Below, piece after piece: positions 55,376 to 64,000 of a DNA stretch of 64,000 nucleotides. Position 1 is the first letter of the stretch; each line of letters begins with the position of its first letter. The stretch spans positions 310,001 to 374,000 of the forward strand of contig JAUCEF010000008.1 of NCBI GenBank assembly GCA_033558025.1, written 5' to 3'. The notes under the pieces were generated by a model that made no database searches, was not told the origin of the DNA, and saw only the letters and a program-made list of their open reading frames with translations. The DNA is from Phytophthora sp. 'mugwort' (taxonomy: Eukaryota > Oomycota > Peronosporomycetes > Peronosporales > Peronosporaceae). A program made the position numbers and the translations under genes.

Positions 55376-55869
55376 CGTCGGAATTCGCGAATGATAGCAG
55401 AAGCTGTCAATACATGCATATGTTAGTATGCAAAAAGATAATTCCATTCCATATTCCATCTGGTACAAAGTACCATATTTTGATACAAATGCACAACATA
55501 TGTTTGTAATATATCGGTAGCCCAAAACTATTTTCCCACCCAATTCTTCATGCCATTTAGGAATACTAAATCTGCTTCTTGTACATCCGCTTTAAGTTGT
55601 GCTTGCTTAATGCTATTGATACAATGCGCTCCAATCGATAGGACCCTCGATTTGGCTGCACACTTTTGCCGATCTCGACTTGTAGGACGAGTTATGAGCT
55701 AGTGTTTAGATATGTTGTTGATAGATATTATTACCAAGAGACATCACGTACTAACAACTGCGATTTTCAAGTACTGGCAGGGCCGGCATACAGATTGCCA
55801 GTTCCAACTCAGCGACACCAACTAGTACATTTTCTGACAACACATACTCTTCTGCAACCCCATAGAAAC

Positions 55870-56932
55870 CTCCATATAAAATAGTACTTAGTACGACCGT
55901 CCTTCTGCTTGATGACGGCGAGGCATGGACCAACGAGATAACGCAAGTACTCCTGCTAGATGGAGGGCAACCATGATCGCCTCCTCGAGCTCGCCAACAG
56001 GGCGGTACTAGCGGCCATGGGCGTAAACCCGAGCCGCCGTAACCGACCAGACGTTCTCAGTGGGATTGCAGTCGAGGGAACGGGCTGGCCATTACATGGT
56101 GTTCCCTATCATTTCTTGCAAGAAACTCGTCGTCTCACGCGAGGCGTGGGTCGGCGCGTTGTCTTGCTGGAATACGAAGTCAATATCGTGGTTAGAGTGA
56201 GCGAAAGGTAGCATATACTCAGACACAGTATAGATGTAGTGACCCGAGTTTTGACGGTCCCCCAGTATGTCTTACCTTGGGCGCTGACCCCCCCCCCCCA
56301 CCCAGACCATGACGCTCCCTCCGCCATTCTGCGCCAAACGAACAACTGGGCTGGTTGCGTCATGCCGCTCCAGTACTGCTTAAAACTCATCCGGTCCGTC
56401 CAGGTTAAACTTTTTGTCATCTGAAAACACAATGTATTGCCAAATTCCTTCACATAGTGATACAAAGTTAGCCCGTATAGCGACAAAGTAACTGCAATTA
56501 GCAGGCTTACCTGGGCTAAGGATGTCTTCCTCTGATCATTTCATGCGAGACGCCTTGCGGTCCGCAGTGAGAAGAAGCGTGGTGTCCATCTTGGTGTAAA
56601 CCAGATGGTCACCACGCTGGAGCAGCCTCTGCACCGGCACCGTGCGCACGGCTGCCGAGCTCGGCCTTGAATTCCGCTGCGAAGTAGTTGCCAAGCGATG
56701 CCTTACGCACAAGCAGTCGCACCTCCCTCCCGGTGAGTACCGGCCGTCGCCATGCCATTGGTGTGTCGCCTATGCTGCCCTTGAGCGGCCCTCGCTCTGC
56801 CTGGATAACCTCTCGCACAGATGTGCGTGCTCGGCCGGTTCTTCGTGCGATCTCGTGGAGAGAGATGCCGCCGTCGTGGAGGCCGATGATCCACCAGTAC
56901 TCCTGGTTGTTGAAGGCCTTGCCGCGATCCAT
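55870..56932 (-). pseudogene. Dead Tc1/mariner-type transposase
   Basis: Minus-strand ATG at 56932, then the paired helix-turn-helix (ISLHEIARRTGRARTSVREV, about 56860-56800). After frameshifts comes the catalytic domain: GFKQYWSGMTQPAQLF and GVSAQGKTYWGTVKTRVTT (56420-56240), FVFQQDNAPTHASRETT (second Asp, about 56180-56130) and WPARSLDCNPTENVW (third acidic residue, about 56090-56045). Order and spacing fit a DDE transposase of Tc1 type. Stops and frameshifts make it inactive; the terminal repeats are better kept than the gene. Confidence 0.78.
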
Positions 56933-57051
56933 TCAGAAGCGAAAGTGAATGGAGTGCATGCACGCCGAGAACCAGCAGCAATCCGCGCGGCAACAAGTTT
57001 CCTACATTCCTCTTCGAAGGACAAACACCATTCTTAAATGGAAGCGTTTGT

Positions 57052-57142
57052 CAGAAATGGATACGGTATTAATTGGTGTCGCTAGAATTGGGATTGGCAG
57101 TTCCAATTCTAGCGACACCAATTAATACCGTATCCATTTCTG
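57052..57142. repeat. Perfect 40-bp palindrome with 11-nt loop
   Basis: 57052-57091 is the exact reverse complement of 57103-57142; the loop is GATTGGCAGTT. It sits at the inner end of the right terminal repeat of the Tc1-like element. The left repeat has the sequence once (TTCCAACTCAGCGACACCAA) with a loop-like GATTGCCAGTT before it, close to the reverse complement of the right-side loop, so the right arm was copied and inverted after insertion. Confidence 0.93.
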
Positions 57143-57310
57143 CCGGCCCTACCAGGACTTGAAAGTCGCAGTTGCTAGCACGTGATATCTCTTTTTATGC
57201 TATCTATAAACAACGTATCTAAACTGTAGCTCATAACTCGTCCTAATAGTCGACATGTCGTCAAAATTGTGTAATCAAATCGAGGGTCCTATCGAGTGGC
57301 GCGCTATGTA

Positions 57311-57779
57311 AGCCGGGCACAAATGGCAACCGTGAACATAACTATGTCATCTGCAATTTACGCCCGGAATCCATGTTTATTGTACATTTCTGCCAATAAT
57401 CATCCATTGTTAGGGCCCTATGTAGGAGGAGGGGCTTTACGAAATTCCTGCTAACTGACGAGATGTCTGTGTCTAAACTTACCCCAACCCGTCAGATAAA
57501 TACGCCAAACAAATAGGACATGTTACCCCTGTTACGCACATTCATTCTGCACTACATGTAGTGGCTCGGCAAATCATACCTTCAACCTTAAACGCGCTTG
57601 CGAAGGACGTGCCTTTTGAGGTCAGATTGACCGTAAGTCGGGAAAGGCGCACTATTTGTTGTTACCAAGCGTATTAGAGTGCGCAAACACACAGACAATT
57701 TGAAATTTTTATTTCATTTGGTGGTTTCGATGGTCTTCGTCAGCGGAAAAAATAAAAGCTGGCTTGTTATGGCTTAATG
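57311..57779. other. Gene-free stretch
   Basis: 470 bp with no recognisable coding sequence. Probably part of the dead gypsy element that follows, or its long terminal repeat; no paired copy was found. Confidence 0.35.
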
Positions 57780-58300
57780 TTATTCTGCCACGCTACTCGA
57801 CCCCTGAGCTCTCTTCGTAACGGGCTTCTTCGGGGAATAAAGAAGACTTATCTCGGGTCTTTTCTGAGAGTGCTGGCACCGGTGCGCTAACGGCCGCGTC
57901 TCACAACTTGGCACAACAACTTCCTGATAATGCTCGGCTTGATGGTATAACTCGGCGCATGTGAATCTTTTCCATATACTCATTCTTGTTGACCGCCAGC
58001 GCCCCGTCGTCCCGCACACTAAATACCTTAAAAGGTCCGTCGAACGTAGTGTAGTATGGATATTCGGTCGTCGTTCCGCACTATCATAACCCAGTCTTCC
58101 GCTTGGTATTCATATTCGTGCCGGGTCGCCGTTTCTCGTTGGTTTGCCCGGACAACTTGGTTCTGCTTCCGATCCAGCTGCTGGACTCAGTCAATCTGGC
58201 GGGACAGTCAAACAACACATCTCGCCCGAACTCTGCTTGACTGGTTGATAGGGATGTCATGGAGTGACGTTGGCCTCTAGTGCAAACATAACCGTGTTTA
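57780..58300 (-). pseudogene. Fragment of a gypsy-type polyprotein, integrase C-terminal end
   Basis: Minus-strand pieces NEKRRPGTNMNTKRK and TATRHEYEYQAEDWV (58150-58090, two frames of the same stretch) and FDGPFKVFSVRDDGALAVNK with EYMEKIHMRRVIPSS (58050-57935). These follow the layout of Ty3/gypsy integrase C-termini, where a short basic linker leads into a barrel-like domain. Stops at 57780 and elsewhere. No long terminal repeats identified. Low but real similarity. Confidence 0.45.
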
Positions 58301-59979
58301 AGCGAATTCCGCAGTCTTCCTCCGTGGTAATCTGCTCTGTTCGTAGTTTGCTACTAATCGAGCGGTCTAGTCGCTTTATCAACTACATCATCTTTAACAT
58401 AGCGAGCAATACATGATTATTTGTTAGGAAGATGATAAGCGTTTGGAAGGGCGTGGTAGTGATCACGTGAAGAGGTGTGGAGGAGGCTTGTAACGTTTCT
58501 TTATACAGTTTGGACTTCGCTAAGCGGAGCCCTCTTTCTGATTGCTTCAGTCGGGGAAGGTATGAAAGCAGCAGCGCTTTGATTGGTGCCACATCAAGCC
58601 GCTCGGTAGTCGTTTAAGGTTGATGGCTTCATCGGGCGGGGTGTTGTCTTCCATTCAGGGTGTATTCGAGCTGGCGGGTAGGGTTCCTCGTTAGGATGTT
58701 GTATTTAGCTTAAGGAGCTAATCCTGCTGTCGTGCGTGTGGGAAATCACGACAATGCTGACGACGGGCCAAGAAAACCGCATATAATCAGCATACGGCTG
58801 CATTTTCTTTCTGCAGTTAAGCGCTAGCGTTGTCCGTTTCAGTCGCGATAAGGCTTCTTAATCAGATAGAATTTGCGGTTAGGGAAAATTAATATTTTAG
58901 CATCTTTCTCGTAAAGCGACGGGCAAGCGATTGGCTACGTTGTGCCTGCGGAATGTCCTTATTCCGTTCTATCCGCTAAAGACTGGTTAAAATTGAATTG
59001 ACGAAACACAGCGGTTGCGGCGTCCCGTGCGCCAGTGGCACCACTCGTTATCTGATTGACGGCTTCCTGCGCATTCGCTGCAACCAAAGAGGTCAATTAG
59101 GGATCGACTTATCGTAAGAGGGACTGCCGACCGATCTGGGTTAAGCCTCCGGCTGGAAAGTTTGAGCGCTGCGGCTTTTCCTCGCCATTATTGTCTTCGC
59201 TGGCGCTAATCCCTCGCAGTTCTCTCTTTGCGTTGTGTAGGTCCCCATATTACTTGCGTGGCGTTACTTCCCCATCGGATACACACTGAAAATGGTGAGC
59301 GCCGCGGTTTTTCCTGTCATCTTACTATTTTCACTGTCGCTAACCCCCTTGCACTTCTCTATTTGCTTTGAGTAGGTTACTGCCGGCGTGCATTGCACAT
59401 GCAGGGATAATACCAAAGTACCCGTTATGTTAGCTCTAACTTGAAGTGTTTCGCTTCCTGATGAACTGCTTGATGCCTTCGGAGCTATCTTGTGGATGGA
59501 TTGACAGTCAAAGCGGGTGATTTCTTGGACGTTGTCGAGGCAAAGGGATCGCTATTCGTTTGAGATTCTGGTAGACTGGGGGCTCGACATCAGCAAAGGT
59601 GAAGACAGGATTTTCAGCGCAGCCCAAGCTGAAGGACGGGCGGCACGACAGCCTTAAAGACCTCATCAAGGTATCCAAGCACGCAAATCAGAACGCATAT
59701 GCAAAGCTGGACTCTGACGCCTTTCTCTATTCAACGAAAATGCTTGAACAGATTCAACATTTTAAGCTGGTCAAGATAATTTCATTGTGGGCTTACATCT
59801 ACGTGAAGAAGTTAAGGACAACCAAGCCGACCACACTTCTCCGCGCAACAGCAAATCATGTTCAGCAAGTGCTGCCTCGCTCTGCCTCGGAAACTGTCAA
59901 CGTCCTATTCGGTCCTGCACCTCTTCGCTATGCTGCCACTGCTCAAGCTCGGTTTCCATAGACGATAACGACGGAGTCG
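58301..59979. other. Decayed stretch, probably retroelement
   Basis: 1.7 kb. The longest frame (59599-59961, plus) shows no recognisable domain. The neighbours are gypsy (left) and copia (right) remnants. No functional gene is supported. Confidence 0.4.
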
Positions 59980-60700
59980 TTCTAGTCAACACCAGCTGCT
60001 GGACAACGATGGTCTAGAGCGTGCAGATGCTGCTGAGGATATGCAGTTGTGCTTGAGGAGGCGAAGGGGTCATCAATTCCAGCGTTACCCCGCCCATGCG
60101 AGTACGGGATATCCGCCTCGCGCTTCGACCGCCACCTTACCCACGCTGTCATCTTTATCGCGAACCATATGCCCATATTTCTGGCTCCGGCGGAGGCATT
60201 ACGAACATTGATCATGCTCTTAGTGGTGGAGACGGCAATTCGGAGCAGAAGCGTAGTGAGCAGGTCAGTACTTGACCAACAGAGAATCTTCAAAGCACTA
60301 AACCGAACATAATATGAAATGTTCCACAACGCATCCAAGTACCCGCAGTATCGATAGATTCCGTAGACAACTAGATCGTGCTGCGGTAAGAAGCCGTTTA
60401 CGACCAGACGTGTTTTGAGACAGTTGACCTCTTCATTGCCGGTGTGCTTCACGACAAATACCCAGCAATTTGGAGAACTCGACAGCTTTTTGGCAAAGGG
60501 TCTAGAGCCCAAGTTTTATTACGTCATGAGAGACGTGTACTCAAATTCTGCCATAGTCCACCACTATACGTCGTACGCAGAGCCCATGACCAGCTTGTAT
60601 GTCTTCGGTTCAAGAATATATCGTATCGCAAGTATACTAAATATAACTTCGGCGTGCCCTGCCGCCTCATGTATGTCTCCTTCGAACCAAGCTCCGTGAA
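59980..60700 (-). pseudogene. Dead copia-type reverse transcriptase fragment
   Basis: Minus strand: YILEPKTYKLVMGSAYDV (about 60620), MAEFEYTSLMT and LGSRPFAKKLSSSPNCWVFV (about 60560-60460), VKHTGNEEVNCLKTRLVVNG (60450-60390), followed by decayed sequence to 59982. This is the start of a Ty1/copia reverse transcriptase, which usually reads EPKTYKQAM ... W ... EYDSL ... W.FKVKH..DG.V...KARLV. Single-frame stops at about 60545. No long terminal repeat found. Confidence 0.6.
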
Positions 60701-62573
60701 AAGCAGTAGATTTGAAACATGCTTACCTTGCTTTTACAGCAGCACTGCTAGAGGTGATGACCGTCGAGTTTCGTGAGTGTACCAAGCAGTATGAAATGGA
60801 CTACAATGCGATCTCTTCCCTCCTGTAATTCGGCTCTCCTGACCATAATCGCTCTTCTTGACCATTTGATAAAATGGTTGCGAACACGGTTTTCCTTAAC
60901 GTTCTCTTAACAGAAAGCATTTACGTGTCGCAACCAGAAGGGTTTGCCGCTCTTAGGAAAGCACACTTAAATTGCAAACTAGTAAAAACGTATAGAGTCT
61001 AAAGGAAGCACCACGTATGGGATGCCAAACGGTATGTGCACTCCTTGAGAGCTCGGTTCCACAAAATGATACAAAGATCTATGTGCATTCACGGCTACCC
61101 TCGATGGCAAATTCTGCTACATTGCTGCCTACGCGTGTGCTTTGCTTATCATAGCACCAATTCTAAGCCTTATACGCCAGATCAAGTCTTCACTTCAGAA
61201 AAGATTCTCAACGACATGTCTGGGGGCAGTACATCCATGTCTTGTTAATCGAACAAAACCGTGGAACCCGAAGATGTTTTTTTTCCACCAACGCAAGTAT
61301 CTACTATTGTCCCAGACCGCTTCAAAAACCTGCCTACATACCCGACTACAACGCCAGCAGACCGCAGCATTAAGCTCATTACTGATATGCAACCTCAGAC
61401 TCTAGAAGATATGGAGGCCCCGAAAGAAATTCCGTAGTGTTTGTACTCGAGAACATTCCATCCCAACATGCACTCGTCCTCTACGAGCAACTCTCCTAGC
61501 GATATAACCTGATGTCTCCGCTGCGTGACAGTGTTGACAAACCTTCGGATATGATGCCATGAGTCGTCAGAAGCTATGCTGTTATCTGACAGGGAAAATA
61601 CAAAAGAGATCAAACGTATGCCATACTTATCATCGAAATTGGCTAGAATTCAATCTCTCCTTCCGTTTCATACTTCCCCAGTTAACGCGTAACGAGGCTC
61701 AATCGCTATCTCAAACTGCAGTCCAATCCACCGCAGAAAGTCACCCCATGAGATTACCTGCCTGTGTCGTTGGTGGAAAAAAAATGTTGATTTGTGTACT
61801 GGACTGTCGATGGCAGCGTCTGCACATGGTAGAATATGTAAGAACTACGTTACGGCGTGTACTGGTGCTATAAGAGTCATATGGTTAGCCGCATCTCGAA
61901 GTGCATCGGGACAAGGCGTCCATATGCGGCCGTTGACAACATGGAGCCCTCTCTGAGTCTGCACCAACATCTCCGCCACCCCATGGATTGATGTGCTTTT
62001 ACCTTCACTTAAACGGACTTCTCCGCCACACCGGGGCAGTAAACTGCTAGCGGGTCCACCAGTTACCCAACAAGACGTGTAGTATCAGAGAACTTCATCG
62101 TTTCCACCGCTCCCTGGGTGGCATCAAATATTTGCGTGTAGTGATAGCGCGTGTCGATTCTCGCTGCATTGCCCAATTGTCTCACTGTATGACGTAGGTG
62201 GATACCTGGACTTCCTGAACACAATGATGACGGTCTTTAGCTTCTTCCTGGTCTTCTTGGTCTTCTTAATGACGAAATCTCCTGGCCTGTGTATCGACAT
62301 AGCTACTGAGAAAAAATAGCGGTTTTAGTGGCGCAAGAGAGATTGAGATTTAGATGATTAGTCTAATATGATTGCATACTAAATATACAGCGATCGGCCT
62401 GTTCAACACGTGGTACAAATGTAGTGCCGATAGTAGAGGTGGGGGATATAAAAATCTCTAGCAGCAGCTCAAATCTTAAAAGGTGAATGTGTTATCAAAT
62501 CGTAGTCTTGATGCCGAGCCAGAGAGGCTGTTAAACTTACGGTCTCGCCACAGTGCTCTCACACGCACGTATG
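60701..62573. other. Decayed stretch, no gene recognised
   Basis: 1.9 kb. On the minus strand the upstream part of the copia element could continue to about 61600, but only short frames without motifs are visible. No RNA gene or promoter seen. Confidence 0.4.
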
Positions 62574-63640
62574 CTAAAGCCCAGCCTTGATCCAGGCTTT
62601 CTTTATAGTGCTCTCACTAACCGCACCCAAGGCTGGGACGACACGCTCCATCAGGCGCTGATTTCCGGGTCGACCGGTTCTGAAGCTTAAGAAGACGCTA
62701 GCACAGGGGTATGTGGCAGTTCGAGCTGACAGCACAGAGCTCGTAGGACAGCATGATTGCTCGTAGCTTCTGCTTGAAGGCAACGTCCAGGGGCTGCAGC
62801 ACTGACGTGGCATTCTTGAGCAGCGACACAACTTCCGTGCCCAAACTGCCGACGCTTCTTGGTTGCCGAACTCACGTGATATTTGAGGTTGTCATCGTAG
62901 AGCGCTAGCCGATTGGACGTGACGTCATTCACGTAGCTGTCCCGCACCTCCTCGACCAGACGCGAGCGTTCATTCAGTCGTTCTTCTGAATTACTGTCGC
63001 TACATTGCTTGAAAGGCCTCTCACTTTTCCCTCCTCCTCGACGCGCCCTCCACGCCGTTAAAAATAACGACAAGACGGAGTTTGCTGCCCGCAGCATGTA
63101 CAATTAGCTATACATTTCCTCTCTCGTAACGTGTACGACCCTTGGTATTGACCCTCTTCTTAGCACCACGCTCGCTGATGATGCGTATCGGGGTGTCGTC
63201 ATACTAGACCACCGTCTTGTCCTCATTGAAAATGCACCCCCTTTCGTACGTAGCCTTCACCTCGGCTACGTACACCTCCACTGGTAAACTTTCGCTATCT
63301 GCTTTGAGATCGGGAAATTGTCGCGTCCATTACCTTAATCCATAGAATGAGCTCGTGGCAAATAGGAACGAGTTAATTCTGCCTTGGCCACCTGCACTGC
63401 ACTTAGATATCTTCTGATGGTTGCATGCATCCCTAATGGTAGCCTCACGGTGAATCCACCCATGGACCGCAGTCCGAGACTTTGTACCATGAAGACTAGT
63501 AGCTTCAGTGACACTGAGACCAGCGCTGATTTCGGGTTCCAAACGAAAGGTTGCGAATGGAAGCCAATGAGCAACAATGCCTTGAGGAAGCTATCGCTGG
63601 CGGTAAAAGCAAAGCAGCCATCCTCCAAAACGCTGCTACA
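62574..63640 (-). pseudogene. Dead pogo/Tigger-type transposase
   Basis: Minus strand, right to left: EISAGLSVTEATSLHGTKSR with TAVHGWIHREATIRDACNHQ and KISKCSAGGQGR (63540-63370, the DNA-binding part), CIFNEDKTVV and DDTPIRIISERGAKKRVNT (63240-63150, the first catalytic Asp in NEDKT), VRDSYVNDVTSNRLALYDDN and LKYHVSSATK (62960-62870, the second Asp), then SVLQPLDVAFKQKLRAIM-like pieces (62780-62740) and GAVSESTIKKAWIKAGL (62624-62574). Several stops and frameshifts. No inverted ends were found. Confidence 0.7.
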
Positions 63641-64000
63641 GCGTATGATGTGAAACGTGGGAATATATAGGTGACGGAGGCAAATTGACCCTCAAGACCA
63701 TTCTCTAAATTGAGCCTAGATTTGTCATGACAAACCGGACCGAGCGCAAGCTGAAAAGAGAAGATCTGAACCCAGACAAAGTCTGAGTCCTCAGCATCAA
63801 CTATGAGGAAATGGTGGCTAATCGAGCGCGTAAGAAGCCGAAAATTGCTCGTTCACCTGACGACTACATATATGGCTCTGTTCTGATGACCTCAGATGAC
63901 ATCATTGCTAAAGTAGCAGAAAAAAGCATGATGTAAGAATTTGTGAAGATCTGAAAAAGTAGAACGAGAAGCTAAACGAGTTGCAGACCGAGCTTGCCGT
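63641..64000. other. Right edge, partial plus-strand frame
   Basis: From about 63720 a plus-strand sequence reads TERKLKREDLNPDKV, a stop, LSINYEEMVANRARKKPKIA and DDYIYGSVLMTSDDIIAKVA, charged and coding-like but with stops. It runs off the window. Probably another dead mobile-element gene; not identified. Confidence 0.35.

Larger units (their letters stand above)
55622..57308. mobile_element. Tc1/mariner-like element with long inverted ends
   Basis: Target TA duplications at 55620-55621 and 57309-57310. The left terminal repeat (about 55622-55840) and the right one (about 57048-57308) are diverged reverse complements. Shared blocks include ATAGGACCCTCGATTTG, TAGGACGAGTTATGAGCT, CTGGNAGGGCCGGCA and AGCGACACCAA. 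The right repeat is about 40 bp longer because of a palindromic insertion (57052-57142). Inside lies a dead transposase on the minus strand. Total 1.69 kb. Confidence 0.8.

Noticed and set aside
59599..59961. 120-codon plus-strand frame
   Set aside because: Looks protein-like in part, but no family was recognised and it lies among dead retroelements; no start context or splice support.

Overview
The window is nuclear DNA of an oomycete, most probably a Phytophthora species. The evidence is a set of oomycete-style genes (7TM proteins fused to a class III cyclase domain, secreted GH17 glucanases with Thr/Ser/Pro-rich tails, an M96-like bZIP protein), short GT-AG introns of 64-96 bp, and many broken DNA transposons of types abundant in Phytophthora (Crypton, pogo, Tc1/mariner, hAT, MULE, PIF/Harbinger) plus gypsy and copia remnants.

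Layout. 1-1.5 kb: broken Crypton-type tyrosine recombinase. 2.4-35.5 kb: a dispersed array of five paralogous 7TM-cyclase genes (2378-4099 minus, 11707-13464 plus, 17825-19717 plus, 30931-32906 plus, 33529-35455 plus). Between the first three lie a large OSCA/CSC1/TMEM63-type channel gene (4823-9205), a small unknown gene (9281-9653), a dysbindin-like BLOC-1 subunit gene (9920-11038) and an unknown low-complexity protein (13789-14937). An 11 kb graveyard of dead transposons (about 19.9-29.5 kb) splits the array between copies 3 and 4. 36.0-45.7 kb: four GH17 endo-beta-1,3-glucanase-like genes, one on plus and three on minus, with a dead hAT element between the first two. 46.9-53.6 kb: MULE, PIF/Harbinger and hAT remnants. 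54.1-55.4 kb: a three-exon M96/bZIP-like gene. 55.6-57.3 kb: a Tc1/mariner-like element with terminal inverted repeats of over 200 bp. 57.8-64 kb: gypsy, copia and pogo remnants.

The most interesting system is the 7TM-cyclase array. In all five predicted proteins seven hydrophobic segments precede a class III nucleotidyl-cyclase-like domain. Both metal-binding aspartates are kept (FTDI and GDS/AF), but the substrate-selecting Lys and Asp and the transition-state Asn and Arg are replaced in every copy in the same way. The domain therefore has the metal half of a composite active site and not the other half, as in the C1 half of mammalian adenylyl cyclases. These may be obligate partners of a C2-like protein encoded elsewhere, or nucleotide-sensing pseudo-cyclases. 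Copies 4 and 5 also share a phase-2 intron that copies 1-3 lack.

The GH17 genes look like an independent wall-remodelling cluster: near-identical catalytic cores with very different, repeat-driven C-terminal tails. Function calls rest on motif recognition by eye; no database search was run.
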